This document shows, piece by piece, positions 42,972 through 51,865 of a DNA stretch of 64,000 nt. The notes under the pieces are model-generated. The model ran no database searches and had not been told where the DNA came from. It worked only from the letters and a program-made list of their open reading frames with translations. Source of the DNA: Butyrivibrio sp. GTDB lineage: Bacteria > Bacillota > Clostridia > Lachnospirales > Lachnospiraceae. The DNA lies in the NCBI GenBank assembly GCA_017413105.1, contig JAFPVA010000141.1, forward strand, positions 1-64,000, given 5' to 3'. Positions within the stretch are counted from its first letter, which is position 1, and every line of letters begins with the position of its first letter. The translations under genes were made by a program, and so were the position numbers.

Positions 42972-43004
42972 ATTATTTCCCCGTGATGTGCAATATTATT
43001 GATT

Positions 43005-43041
43005 GGTTACTGTTCACTCGCTCGCAGCTCACTCCAGTGAT
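43005..43041 (-). repeat. Family 2 repeat, 3'-end fragment (copy E)
   Basis: Read on the minus strand, this matches the H3 hairpin of copy C almost base for base (ACTGGAGTGAGCTGCGAGCG versus ACTGGAGCGAGCTGCATGCG), with the GTGAACAGTAAC right arm. H1 and H2 are missing, so it is a truncated copy. Confidence 0.7.
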
Positions 43042-43136
43042 ATAGCAATAATGCATTATGAGCTTTTGACCCTGTCTTTATATTTATGATATTATTTCTT
43101 TAAGGTTTTATCAAGCATTACAAGGGAGAAGACAGG

Positions 43137-43841
43137 ATGATAAAGGAAAATCTTGAAGTTGTAGAGAAGAATATTTGCGAAGCCTGCAAGAGGGCTGGTA
43201 GAGACAGGAGTGAAGTGACACTTATTGCAGTCAGCAAAACTAAGCCTGTAAGTGATATCAGGCAGGCGATGGATTGCGGCATTACTGTATTTGGGGAAAA
43301 CAAGGTTCAGGAGATAAGGGATAAGACCGCAGAGATAAAAGAGCCGCTTTCCTGGCACATGATAGGTCATCTTCAGGCTAATAAAGTGAAGTACCTTCCG
43401 GGGGTTGCCTGCATGATACATTCTGTTGACAATATAAAGCTTGCGGAGGAAATTGAGAAGCAGGCTGCAAAGAAAGACCTGGTCATGGATGTCCTGATTG
43501 AGGTCAATATGGCCCATGAGGATACAAAGTTTGGTCTTTCACCGGATGAAGCCGCTGATTTTGTAAAAGAAATAAGTACATTAAGACACCTCAATATCAG
43601 AGGACTTATGACCATTGCTCCTTATACGGATGATCCGGAGAGCAACAGAGTGTACTTTAAAGGCCTTAGAGAGCTGAGAGACAGTATAAATGCGATGGGC
43701 ATTCCCAATGTTAAGATGGACACTCTTTCTATGGGCATGACCGGGGACTATCAGGTTGCAATCGAGGAAGGAGCGACCTTTGTCAGAGTCGGCACCGGAA
43801 TCTTTGGTGAGAGGGATTATTCACAGAAGATAAATGGTTGA
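43137..43841 (+). CDS. Pyridoxal phosphate homeostasis protein YggS (PLPBP)
   Basis: A 234-aa COG0325 protein with an alanine-racemase-like barrel. The PLP-lysine segment is EVTLIAVSKTKPVSDI near residue 26-41. FGENKVQEIRDK, WHMIGHLQANKVKYL, and the phosphate-binding end LSMGMTGDYQVAIEEGATFVRVGTGIFG in family form are all present. It buffers free PLP and has no known catalytic activity. In Firmicutes it often precedes sepF/ylm genes; here it stands alone, followed by an unknown small gene. AGGGAG precedes the ATG. Confidence 0.94.
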   Translation: MIKENLEVVEKNICEACKRAGRDRSEVTLIAVSKTKPVSDIRQAMDCGITVFGENKVQEIRDKTAEIKEPLSWHMIGHLQANKVKYLPGVACMIHSVDNIKLAEEIEKQAAKKDLVMDVLIEVNMAHEDTKFGLSPDEAADFVKEISTLRHLNIRGLMTIAPYTDDPESNRVYFKGLRELRDSINAMGIPNVKMDTLSMGMTGDYQVAIEEGATFVRVGTGIFGERDYSQKING

Positions 43842-43957
43842 AAAACAAGGCGGATTATTAAATAAATATAAACGAATTTACACTCATTGTGCGGGAGAGT
43901 ATAATTAATTATATTGTTTGAGAGTTATTTTAAACCCAGCACAATGGAAGCGACCTT

Positions 43958-44230
43958 ATGTATAAAACTGTACCATTATCAAAAAACATAACGGTGGATC
44001 AGCTTAACCATCTGATAGATACTGGTCATGTCTTTGTTACGCCTTTTGGACTTAACAGGACAGCGTACATCGTAGTTAATCACAAACCCTTCATGGTTAT
44101 CGCAACTGACATATCCATTAGAGGTGTCCAGCTAAGCGGTGCCTGGTATACCTGGGAAGACCTGGAAGCTATGGGAGGTGTGTACGAATCAGAGTTTGAT
44201 GCACTTAAAGCGATATCTAACGGAGCATGA
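43958..44230 (+). CDS. Conserved-looking small protein of unknown function
   Basis: A 90-aa soluble protein (KNITVDQLNHLIDTGHVFVT ... GAWYTWEDLEAMGGVYESEF) with no membrane segment or motif I can name. It has its own strong terminator and an acceptable but weak ribosome site, so it is probably a real single gene. It lies between yggS and a GGDEF gene. Confidence 0.55.
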   Translation: MYKTVPLSKNITVDQLNHLIDTGHVFVTPFGLNRTAYIVVNHKPFMVIATDISIRGVQLSGAWYTWEDLEAMGGVYESEFDALKAISNGA

Positions 44231-44261
44231 GCGAAAAGCATATGAGGCTTTTCGCTCTTTT
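44229..44261 (+). terminator. Terminator after the 90-aa gene
   Basis: A perfect 11-bp stem GAGCGAAAAGC/GCTTTTCGCTC followed by TTTTAATT; the left arm begins at the stop codon. Confidence 0.88.
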
Positions 44262-44359
44262 AATTATAAAGAATTTATAAACAATAGAGAAACAGTGACA
44301 TTGAGAGGAGTTTTCGTGCTAAAATTATTTTTGCGCATCGTTAATGGGGAGGTTTAGCA

Positions 44360-45511
44360 TTGAGCTACGTCTATTACTATGTTGAGGCATATACAGCCTG
44401 CATTTTTCTTTTGGGGATTATCTTTTTCAAGATACAGACAGGCGTAAATAAACAGATATCCCAGGTGTATTTGGGGAACCTGGTGCTTGATCTGATGCTG
44501 TATTTTTGCGCAGAGATTTTCTGGGCTCTTGTGGATGGAGGTATTTTAGGCAACTCCAATTCCATGCTGTATCTGTCGAATATTTTTACCTATGTACTTA
44601 TCAGTATCGCCGCCTACCAGTGGTTCCTTTTGTCAGAGGCTATTCAGGGTGACAAGAGCGTGGAGAACGATCCGTACAAGTTGCTGCTCAGCACTCCTGT
44701 ATGGCTTTCTGCAATTCTCTGTATTACTGCCTATAGGACCGGACTTGTCTATTATGTGGATGATAATGGCAAGTTTGTAAACGGCAAGCTGTACATTGTA
44801 CTTATTATCGTGCCTTTCGCTTATATGATAGCTGCTTCCGTAAAAGCCTTAGGAAGAGCTCTTTCCAAGGATAAATATGCTGAGAGAAGCACCTACTTTA
44901 TGATAGGTGTTTTTCCGGTAGCACCTATTGCACTTGGTCTTGCACAGTCGATTTACTGGAGGATTCCATTTTTGTGCTATGGTGCAGTGGCAGCCATTTT
45001 TTTCATCTATATTTCAATTCAGGAGAACCTTATTTCTCTGGATCCTTTGACACAGATCAATAACAGGAATCAGATGTATAAGTATCTGGCAAAAAAAATG
45101 AGAGCGGAAGAGGCAGGACTTTCACTGTTTCTTTTGATAGTGGATGTGGATAAACTAAAGAATATAAATGAAGCCTATGGTCATGCGGAAGGAGACAGGG
45201 CTCTTGTAAGACTGACCGGCGCCATAAAGGATGCCTGCCAGGGACCAAGGAGCAGATTCTTTATCGCCAGATATGGCGGTGATGAATTTGTGGTTGTGGC
45301 GGAGATGGCCTACAGAGCAGAGGCAACATGGCTTGCAGATCAGATAAAGAGCAATGTTAGGAAACTGTCTTCCGATGGAAAGCAGAACTATCCGCTTTCA
45401 GTAAGCGTTGGAATAGCCCAGTATGATTATTCACAGCCGATTTCAATGCAGGCATTTATCGCCAGAGCTGATTCTGATCTCTACAAGCAAAAGAAGCTTG
45501 GAGCAGGCTGA
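44360..45511 (+). CDS. Membrane-bound GGDEF diguanylate cyclase
   Basis: A 383-aa protein with six or seven membrane helices in the first ~215 residues and a GGDEF domain at about 225-383. DVDKLKNINEAYGHAEGDRAL and the active loop ARYGGDEFVVVAE are intact, so c-di-GMP synthesis is likely. No I-site RxxD is evident (position reads GPRSRFF). The start is TTG at 44360, 8 bp after GGGGAGG; no ATG of comparable quality exists. Its topology resembles the cyclase at 27154-28347, suggesting a shared sensor type. Confidence 0.87.
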   Translation: MSYVYYYVEAYTACIFLLGIIFFKIQTGVNKQISQVYLGNLVLDLMLYFCAEIFWALVDGGILGNSNSMLYLSNIFTYVLISIAAYQWFLLSEAIQGDKSVENDPYKLLLSTPVWLSAILCITAYRTGLVYYVDDNGKFVNGKLYIVLIIVPFAYMIAASVKALGRALSKDKYAERSTYFMIGVFPVAPIALGLAQSIYWRIPFLCYGAVAAIFFIYISIQENLISLDPLTQINNRNQMYKYLAKKMRAEEAGLSLFLLIVDVDKLKNINEAYGHAEGDRALVRLTGAIKDACQGPRSRFFIARYGGDEFVVVAEMAYRAEATWLADQIKSNVRKLSSDGKQNYPLSVSVGIAQYDYSQPISMQAFIARADSDLYKQKKLGAG

Positions 45512-45539
45512 AAAGATTTTGCAGAATAAGAGATGATGG

Positions 45540-45577
45540 GATTGAGCAATTTTATAATTGTTCAATCTCTTTTTTTC
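45540..45577 (+). terminator. Terminator after the GGDEF gene
   Basis: A 12-bp stem GATTGAGCAATT/AATTGTTCAATC (one G-T mismatch) followed by a T-rich tail of ten bases. Confidence 0.85.
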
Positions 45578-45588
45578 CGGGCTTTGGC

Positions 45589-45681
45589 TCAGAATAGAGA
45601 CGACAGAAAATTGATCAATAATCCTGCCAGTACAAATGCCAAAAGTATTGAGATTGCGTAGATATATTTCATGCGTGCCAT
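45589..45681 (-). CDS. 30-residue hydrophobic small protein
   Basis: A short frame encodes MARMKYIYAISI followed by LLAFVLAGLLINFLSSLF, that is, a basic N-terminus and one membrane helix. An excellent ribosome site (AAAGGAG) lies 7 bp before the ATG. Its stop faces the terminator of the convergent GGDEF gene. Too short for a family call; it could be a membrane regulator, a type I toxin or a chance frame. The strong ribosome site argues for translation. Confidence 0.5.
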   Translation of the reverse strand: MARMKYIYAISILLAFVLAGLLINFLSSLF

Positions 45682-45728
45682 GGGCAAACTCCTTTGAATT
45701 ATAAGGTAATATGACATATAATAATTTT

Positions 45729-45850
45729 ATACATTCCTGAATATAATTCAAGAATATATCAATCAGGCCAATTCCAGTCGACTTCGTCGAAGGGCTTGAT
45801 TGACTCTTGTTTCATTTTCTCACGAAACCCGCAGTAAATGCGTGTTTCTG
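45729..45850 (-). repeat. Family 2 three-hairpin repeat, copy D (inverted)
   Basis: On the minus strand: H1 at 45848-45824 (GAAACACGCA/TGCGGGTTTC), the linker TTTCGTGAGAAAATGA, H2 stem TCAATCAAGCC/GGCCTGATTGA with the inner TTCGAC/GTCGA core, and H3 45759-45729. H2 again carries a copy-specific sequence that still pairs apart from one mismatch. The element lies upstream of the 30-aa gene, oriented toward it. Confidence 0.75.
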
Positions 45851-45925
45851 AAATACAGTTCAACTACTATTCAGCTAATATAGGTACCACATTTTTATGT
45901 CAGAGCATAAATTTAGGAGGGAGCT

Positions 45926-48631
45926 ATGCAGATATATGTAGCGGGTAATGTTTTAAGAAGTGGAGACGGGTCGGCGAAGCATCCGTTTAAGACTATCCAG
46001 GAGGCTGCAGATATTGCAATGCCCGGAGATGTGGTTTTTGTGGGTCCCGGCGTATATAGAGAACATGTAAGACCACAGAACGGGGGCAGAGAGGATAGCA
46101 GAATATCCTATATCAGCACTGCAAGAGCTGAAGCTGTTATTTCCGGTGCTGAGGAGATAAAAAGTTGGGAGAGTTTTGAGAATGTATGGCGAGTAAGGAT
46201 TCCAAACAGCTACTTTGGAAGCTTTAACCCATATATTGAGACTGTACATGGGGACTGGTTCAGCAGCTCAGATAATGCCCCTCATCTTGGGGATGTATTT
46301 TTGAACGGCAAGTCTTTGTATGAGGTGTTTGATATGAATGCCCTCATGCATCCGGTAAAAGACCATAAGTCATGGGACCCTGAATTTACTGTTTATACCT
46401 GGTTTACAGCTCAGGAGAACGATGAGACGGTCATTTATGCCAATTTCCAGGACAAAAATCCGAATTTCGAAAATGTAGAAATATCTGTCAGGAAAGCCTG
46501 CTTCATGCCTTCGAAGGAGGGACTAAATTATATTACTGTCTGTGGTTTTGCTATAAGGCAGGCAGCCACTCAGTGGGCACCACCCACAGCTTATCAGGAA
46601 GGAATGATAGGTCCTCACTGGGCTAAGGGGTGGATAATAGAAGACTGTGATATTTCCGAGTCCAAGTGCAGCGGTATTTCTCTTGGCAAATACTACCAGA
46701 AGGGCAATAACAACAAGTGGACCACCACCTGGGTAAAAGACGGAACTCAGACACAGAGGGATGCCGTATGCCAGGCGGTAAATGACGGCTGGGATAAAGA
46801 GACTGTGGGCTCACATATAATAAGACGCTGCGATATTCACGACTGTGGACAGACCGGTATTGTAGGTCATCTTGGAGGTGTCTTCTCAATAATCGAGGAT
46901 AACCACATTCATCATATAAACAACAAGCATAATCTCGCCGGAGCAGAGATTGGCGGTATCAAGCTTCACGCGGCAATCGATACGATAATCAGACGCAATC
47001 ACATAGACCATTGTACCAGAGGTATATGGCTTGACTGGGAAGCCCAGGGCACAAGAGTCTGCCAGAACTTTCTTCATGATAATGTTCCTCCTGTAGGAAC
47101 AGCCATAGATTCCGGCTTATCACTGGGAGAAGATATTTTTGTGGAGGTTTCTCACGGTCCTACTATCATTGACCATAACCTTCTTTTATCGGATATATCC
47201 TGCAGACTTAGTACACAGGGAATAGCACTGGTCCATAATCTTATCGCAGGCTCTTTTACCTATGTGGGAAAGGGTACGGATAACGGCGGCAAAAAATTCC
47301 CTTCGGACAGGTACACGCCATACCACGTTCCGCATTCCACAAAGATTGCCGGTTTCATGACTATACTTCACGGGGATGCCAGGATCTTTAACAACATTTT
47401 TGTGCAAAAACCGGTAAGACAGGATCTTTTGGATTATTGTGTTGCAAGAAGTTCGGATACTGTTGATAAGAATAATTTTATCTGCGGAACTATGCCTTAT
47501 AACAACTTCCCCAATGCTGCAGAGTACTTTTCACGGTTTGGGAAAACTGCTGTAAAAGAGCAGGGATCCAAGGATATATACTATGACAGGCTTCCGGTTA
47601 CCCTAAGTGGAAACGCCTATTTTAACGGGGCCAGATCCTGCGACATGGAAGTATGCCATGTGGATAAGGATCATAAGATAAGCTTTTATATTGATGAGGA
47701 TGAGGGAAGATATACCCTTCATACCAATCTTTATGAATATCTTCCGAGGAATATTGCAACGCCTGTTAACTCAAAGGTTCTGGGCTATGCTTTTGAATCG
47801 GAGCAGAGGTTCGAAAATCCTGATGGTTCAGAGCTTATGTTCGACAGGGATTACTTTGGGAGAAAGCGAGGCACCTCACCTGTTTCGGGACCTTTTGAAG
47901 AGTGTGGAACTGACAGATTTACGGTTCAGACTCCGGAATTTGGGCCTTATCACATAGCCTATGAAAAGAAGGAGAGAATCGAGGAAAAGGCAGAAACAAC
48001 TACTGCTGAGTTCGATGGTTTTGCGCCGGAAGGAGACAGTGCTGAGCACATGAGCTTTTCAATGGGCGAAGATGAACCTAAGCCCATGAACTTTACCCTG
48101 GATGATGATGACGATTTTGAAAGGGAAGAGAGAGTAAGCGAGATAAATTCAAATATCCTGCTTACAGGGTGCGACGCTGTGGACATAAAATTCCCCTTTG
48201 AGGATGAGCTTTTCCAGGTCAGTGATATGTTTGTAAAGGGCAATGAAGTCTGGCTCTACGACAATATGAACGAGAAGCTTGTGGAGCTTGACCTTGAGTA
48301 TGGCATCTACAGAGCATTAAAAAAGTGGTCAGTGGGAGCCCTTCAGTCAATAGATGTGGCTGATGATCCTAATCTTGCCGGCATGGTGAGGACAGCAGGA
48401 ACGCTCCTTTGCATTCTTTCTAAGAGCATGGCCCATGATCCAAAGGACACCTGCGATACCATTCAGACCAAGGTCAACGAAGGCATTGAGCCCAAGGGCA
48501 TCAAGATGCGCTTTACACCCAAATATCTTAAATTCATCCGCAACAAGAAATTCATTTCTCTTGAGGATGTCATCTACCGCATGAGTAGAGGCAGCATGGA
48601 CGTTGTAACGGAACGTCTGGAACACTTATAG
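45926..48631 (+). CDS. GH120 family beta-xylosidase with C-terminal extension
   Basis: A 901-aa right-handed beta-helix enzyme that aligns by eye with GH120 beta-xylosidase of Thermoanaerobacterium from the N-terminus (VAGNVL...GDGSAKHPFKTIQEAA) through GIKLHAAIDT and GIWLDWEAQGTRV. The proposed catalytic pair is conserved: Asp370 in LDWEAQG and Glu407 in VEVSHGP. An extra ~14 residues (VPPVGTAIDSGLSLGE) sit between them. There is no signal peptide, so it acts in the cytoplasm on imported xylo-oligosaccharides. The catalytic part ends near residue 690; the remaining ~210 residues are an acidic linker (LDDDDDFEREE) and an unrecognised alpha/beta domain. AGGAGGGAGCT precedes the ATG. It heads a four-gene run with an acyltransferase, a membrane protein and an esterase-like protein. 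Confidence 0.85.
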   Translation: MQIYVAGNVLRSGDGSAKHPFKTIQEAADIAMPGDVVFVGPGVYREHVRPQNGGREDSRISYISTARAEAVISGAEEIKSWESFENVWRVRIPNSYFGSFNPYIETVHGDWFSSSDNAPHLGDVFLNGKSLYEVFDMNALMHPVKDHKSWDPEFTVYTWFTAQENDETVIYANFQDKNPNFENVEISVRKACFMPSKEGLNYITVCGFAIRQAATQWAPPTAYQEGMIGPHWAKGWIIEDCDISESKCSGISLGKYYQKGNNNKWTTTWVKDGTQTQRDAVCQAVNDGWDKETVGSHIIRRCDIHDCGQTGIVGHLGGVFSIIEDNHIHHINNKHNLAGAEIGGIKLHAAIDTIIRRNHIDHCTRGIWLDWEAQGTRVCQNFLHDNVPPVGTAIDSGLSLGEDIFVEVSHGPTIIDHNLLLSDISCRLSTQGIALVHNLIAGSFTYVGKGTDNGGKKFPSDRYTPYHVPHSTKIAGFMTILHGDARIFNNIFVQKPVRQDLLDYCVARSSDTVDKNNFICGTMPYNNFPNAAEYFSRFGKTAVKEQGSKDIYYDRLPVTLSGNAYFNGARSCDMEVCHVDKDHKISFYIDEDEGRYTLHTNLYEYLPRNIATPVNSKVLGYAFESEQRFENPDGSELMFDRDYFGRKRGTSPVSGPFEECGTDRFTVQTPEFGPYHIAYEKKERIEEKAETTTAEFDGFAPEGDSAEHMSFSMGEDEPKPMNFTLDDDDDFEREERVSEINSNILLTGCDAVDIKFPFEDELFQVSDMFVKGNEVWLYDNMNEKLVELDLEYGIYRALKKWSVGALQSIDVADDPNLAGMVRTAGTLLCILSKSMAHDPKDTCDTIQTKVNEGIEPKGIKMRFTPKYLKFIRNKKFISLEDVIYRMSRGSMDVVTERLEHL

Positions 48632-48650
48632 ACAAGGAACCATATTTTAC

Positions 48651-49916
48651 ATGGACAATAAAGCAAATTGGTACAAGCTGGATAATGCGGCGAAGATAGT
48701 TCCATCCACCGCAAAGGGAGCTAATACCAGAGTATTCAGAATAACATGTCAGTTAAAAGAGGAAGTTGACGAGAAAATCCTTCAGCAGGCGCTTGATGAG
48801 ATCATAGAGGACTATCCTATTTTTAACTGCATCTTAAGAAGGGGCATTTTCTGGTACTATCTCGAGGATTCAAATCTTCGTGAGATAGTAAAGGAGGAGT
48901 ATGCCCCTGCCTGCATGCCTATTTATTTTCCTGGCAGAAAAAACCTTCTATACAGGGTAAACTATTACAACAACCGGATAAATCTTGAGATGTTCCATGT
49001 TCTTGCTGATGGTACCGGAGCTTTCATGTTTTTCAAGAATCTTGTCACCAGGTACCTGCAGATAAAGCATGGAATCGAAGCAGACATAAAGCCCATCGAT
49101 GATTTTTCTATCGAGGAAAAAAATGTGGATGCCTTCAAGGACTTTTACAGCAAACAAAAGGGCCTTAAGCAGCTAAAGGAAATGTCAGCAGTAAAGGCCT
49201 ACCAGATAAGTGGAGAGCTTGATGAAAATCTTTTGCCCCATCTTGTGGAAGGAACGGTATCAGCAAAGAAATTCCTTGATTTTGCCCATCAGTACAACAC
49301 AACCGTTGGTGTGCTATGCGTTGCAGTATACATAAAGGCTGTAGTCCTTGGCATGAACCGAAGGCAGATGAAAAAGCATGTGGTGATCAGCGTTCCGGTA
49401 AACTTAAGACAGTTCTTTAAATCCGGCACCAGCAGAAACTTTTTTGGTGTCATAAATATCGATTATGATCCTGCTGAGTATAAGGGTGAGCTTAGCGATA
49501 TTATCGCCAAGGTGGATAAGGACTTTAAGGAAAAACTTTCGCCGGAAAATATTGAGAAGACCATGAATTCCTATGCGGCTCTTGAACACAATTTTGGTAT
49601 CAAGATGATTCCGCTTCACATAAAGGATATCGGCATTGGATTTTTCGACAGGGCGGCAAAGAAGGGCGTTACCAGTTCTATGTCTAACCTGGGCCAGATC
49701 AAGATGCCGGAGGAGGTGGCTGATTACATTGAGGGTTTCAGCGCCTTTATGACCGCAGCTTCCCAGCAGATCTGCGTCTGTTCCTACAAGGACAGACTGA
49801 GCTTTGGAGAGGTTTCTCCTTATAAGACCCACAAGAGTATGCTGAATTTCTTCAGATGTCTTACTGAAATGGGAATAGAAGTTGAAATTGGCACCAACGA
49901 CTACGACAAGGAGTGA
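48651..49916 (+). CDS. HxxxDG-type acyltransferase (alcohol acetyltransferase / condensation-like)
   Basis: A 421-aa CoA-dependent acyltransferase-fold protein. The catalytic motif HVLADGTGAF (HxxxDG) lies near residue 122, and a second-half segment SVPVNLRQFFKSGTSRNFFG near 246 matches the DFGWG-side substrate channel region loosely. This fold includes alcohol acetyltransferases, polyketide-associated acyltransferases and NRPS condensation domains. It starts 19 bp after the xylosidase stop and is followed by the zinc-ribbon membrane gene 5 bp later, so all are probably co-transcribed. The acceptor is unknown. Confidence 0.75.
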   Translation: MDNKANWYKLDNAAKIVPSTAKGANTRVFRITCQLKEEVDEKILQQALDEIIEDYPIFNCILRRGIFWYYLEDSNLREIVKEEYAPACMPIYFPGRKNLLYRVNYYNNRINLEMFHVLADGTGAFMFFKNLVTRYLQIKHGIEADIKPIDDFSIEEKNVDAFKDFYSKQKGLKQLKEMSAVKAYQISGELDENLLPHLVEGTVSAKKFLDFAHQYNTTVGVLCVAVYIKAVVLGMNRRQMKKHVVISVPVNLRQFFKSGTSRNFFGVINIDYDPAEYKGELSDIIAKVDKDFKEKLSPENIEKTMNSYAALEHNFGIKMIPLHIKDIGIGFFDRAAKKGVTSSMSNLGQIKMPEEVADYIEGFSAFMTAASQQICVCSYKDRLSFGEVSPYKTHKSMLNFFRCLTEMGIEVEIGTNDYDKE

Positions 49917-49921
49917 GATTT

Positions 49922-50587
49922 ATGCAGTATTGTCCTAAATGCAAGGTAAGCATTAGAGGGGAAAAGAGTTGTTGTCCCCTTTGTCAGGGAAAGATAAAGG
50001 AAATAGATGACAATATAAATGATCCTTTTCCTACGTTAAAAAAGAAAAAGATAAGTAACATAACCTTTGTTAAGGTGGTTACTTTTATTTTCATAGCTTT
50101 GGAGATCATATTCGAAGCTTTGAACATTCAGACGAAAAATCAGTACCCCTTCATAGGGATAACTATGCTGGGAATATTCGTTGCCTGGATAACCGCACTT
50201 ACCACCATGTATCTTAGAAACAACCTGATCAAGGTTATTACCTGGGAGGTTTTTGTTGCTATTGTTGTGGATATCTATATCGATCTAAAGACGGGCTTTC
50301 ATGGCTGGAGCGTTGAGTGGATGGTTCCCGCTACGCTAACAGGTCTTGCCATTGCTACTTTTATCATAGCCAAGATAGTCAAGCTCAGACTTGATGAGTA
50401 TATTCTTTACCTGGTGCTGGATCTTATTATGGCTCTTTTACAGATAATCTTTATCCGAAATGGCATGAACCAGTTCACATGGCCTGCCGTTATCAGCATC
50501 ATGGTTTACCTTATCATGATAACAGGGCTCGTCATATTCAGATTCAGAGATTTGAAGAACGCATCTCAGAAAGTTTTCAACATGTAG
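49922..50587 (+). CDS. Zinc-ribbon membrane protein (DUF6320-like)
   Basis: A 221-aa protein. The N-terminus is a four-cysteine zinc ribbon (CPKCKVSIRGEKSCCPLCQG, residues 4-23), followed by a short linker and about six membrane helices from residue 45 on. ATG 49922 is preferred over an in-frame GTG at 49913, because AAGGAGTG sits 8 bp before it. This protein type commonly follows an HxxxDG acyltransferase gene in Lachnospiraceae, which suggests the two act together at the membrane. No function is known. Confidence 0.7.
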   Translation: MQYCPKCKVSIRGEKSCCPLCQGKIKEIDDNINDPFPTLKKKKISNITFVKVVTFIFIALEIIFEALNIQTKNQYPFIGITMLGIFVAWITALTTMYLRNNLIKVITWEVFVAIVVDIYIDLKTGFHGWSVEWMVPATLTGLAIATFIIAKIVKLRLDEYILYLVLDLIMALLQIIFIRNGMNQFTWPAVISIMVYLIMITGLVIFRFRDLKNASQKVFNM

Positions 50588-50605
50588 ATACAAGGGTAGA
50601 AGTTC

Positions 50606-51790
50606 ATGAACCTCAAGGACAGAATCACACAAAACAATATAAAGCGCGGAATTGTATTCGCTTCAAAGGTTGGAGACTTTGTAGAGAACAGGATCGGCAG
50701 GGCCATAGAAGAAAGAGGCTTTGAGGCTGATCTGCTCCCCAAGGAACCTGAGGACATGAAGTGGTACAGAGTTCCTATTGAGAAGGGAATGTCCGGTGAC
50801 GGCTCAGAGTATCATATTTATGTGAAAAAAGCAGACCCGAAAAAACTCTGTGTTTTCTTTTCTGGCGGTGGAGTTGCCTACAATGAATACACGGCAGCAA
50901 GGCCTGTCACAGGAGGCAAGGTTGCAGCAGGACTTCCGAATTATTACTGGAACAACCTAAGACCCTTTACCCAGATAATGAATATAAATGTGGGAATAAC
51001 GGAGATTGTGGACAAAAACCCCTTCAAGGACTGGAGCTTTGTAGTGGTTACCTATGCCACAGGAGATTTCCATGTGGGAAACAATGACTACCCTTACGTG
51101 GGAGAGGATGGAGAAAACAGAGTTCTGCATTTTCATGGTTATGTGAATTTTCATGAGAGCATGAAGGTGGCGAAAGCTCTTTTCCCAAATCCCGGGACAC
51201 TCCTCATTGCCGGTAACTCGGCAGGAGCCTTTGCAGTGCCTGCTCTTGCAGGAGAGATTGTAGATGATTATTATCCCAAGGCAAGGAATATAACTCTTTT
51301 TTCAGACAGCGGTCAGCTTCTCTATAAGCATTGGAGGAAAACCGCCAAAAATATCTGGATGACAAAAGAGTCTATATGGAAGCCTATAAAGAGCGAGAAC
51401 ATAACCCTTGACTGGTACAAAGATCTCTATAGCAAATATGGGGACAGATTCAGGTACCTTTATTCAAGTTCCATTTATGATTTTCTTTTAAGCGCATATT
51501 ATAACGATATTATCAGGAAAAAATATAAGACTGACCAGGAAGTCCAGATGGACTATTACAGACAGCTGGTGGAAATGGTGGGAGAGCTGAAGGCTCTTAC
51601 CCCGGATTTTGGTATGTTCTTAAATGAGTGGAGAATCCCTCTCATAACAATGGGAGGAACGGTTCATACAAGTGTAAGGGAAATGCATTTCCTTCATTTT
51701 ACCCAGGATGGGATAACTATGGCGAAATGGCTTTCCGACGCCTGCGAGGGAAAGGTGTACGACGTTGGAATGGAGCTCCTAAAAAGGTAA
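50606..51790 (+). CDS. Pectin acetylesterase-like alpha/beta hydrolase
   Basis: A 394-aa hydrolase of the pectinacetylesterase/Notum-like family. Signatures are the oxyanion-region FFSGGGVAYNEYTA near residue 75, VTYATGDFHVGNND near 147 and the nucleophile elbow LIAGNSAGAFAVPAL near 198 (Ser of GNSAG); a late His in MGGTVHTSVREMHFLHF near 350 could complete the triad. There is no signal peptide, so it is cytoplasmic. Placed behind the xylosidase and acyltransferase genes, it may remove acetyl groups from imported oligosaccharides, or act on the acyltransferase product. The ribosome site is weak (AAGGG). Confidence 0.78.
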   Translation: MNLKDRITQNNIKRGIVFASKVGDFVENRIGRAIEERGFEADLLPKEPEDMKWYRVPIEKGMSGDGSEYHIYVKKADPKKLCVFFSGGGVAYNEYTAARPVTGGKVAAGLPNYYWNNLRPFTQIMNINVGITEIVDKNPFKDWSFVVVTYATGDFHVGNNDYPYVGEDGENRVLHFHGYVNFHESMKVAKALFPNPGTLLIAGNSAGAFAVPALAGEIVDDYYPKARNITLFSDSGQLLYKHWRKTAKNIWMTKESIWKPIKSENITLDWYKDLYSKYGDRFRYLYSSSIYDFLLSAYYNDIIRKKYKTDQEVQMDYYRQLVEMVGELKALTPDFGMFLNEWRIPLITMGGTVHTSVREMHFLHFTQDGITMAKWLSDACEGKVYDVGMELLKR

Positions 51791-51796
51791 AGAAAA

Positions 51797-51832
51797 AAGG
51801 GCTATACGTATAGACTTATACGCACGGCCCTT
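51797..51832. terminator. Hairpin between the esterase-like gene and the small 56-aa gene
   Basis: AAGGGC/GCCCTT outer arms with an inner GTATA/TATAC pair. It lies between convergent genes; A and T runs flank it unevenly, so it best serves the leftward gene. Confidence 0.55.
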
Positions 51833-51865
51833 GTGAAGTCATTGCCAAATCATAATAATATTATA

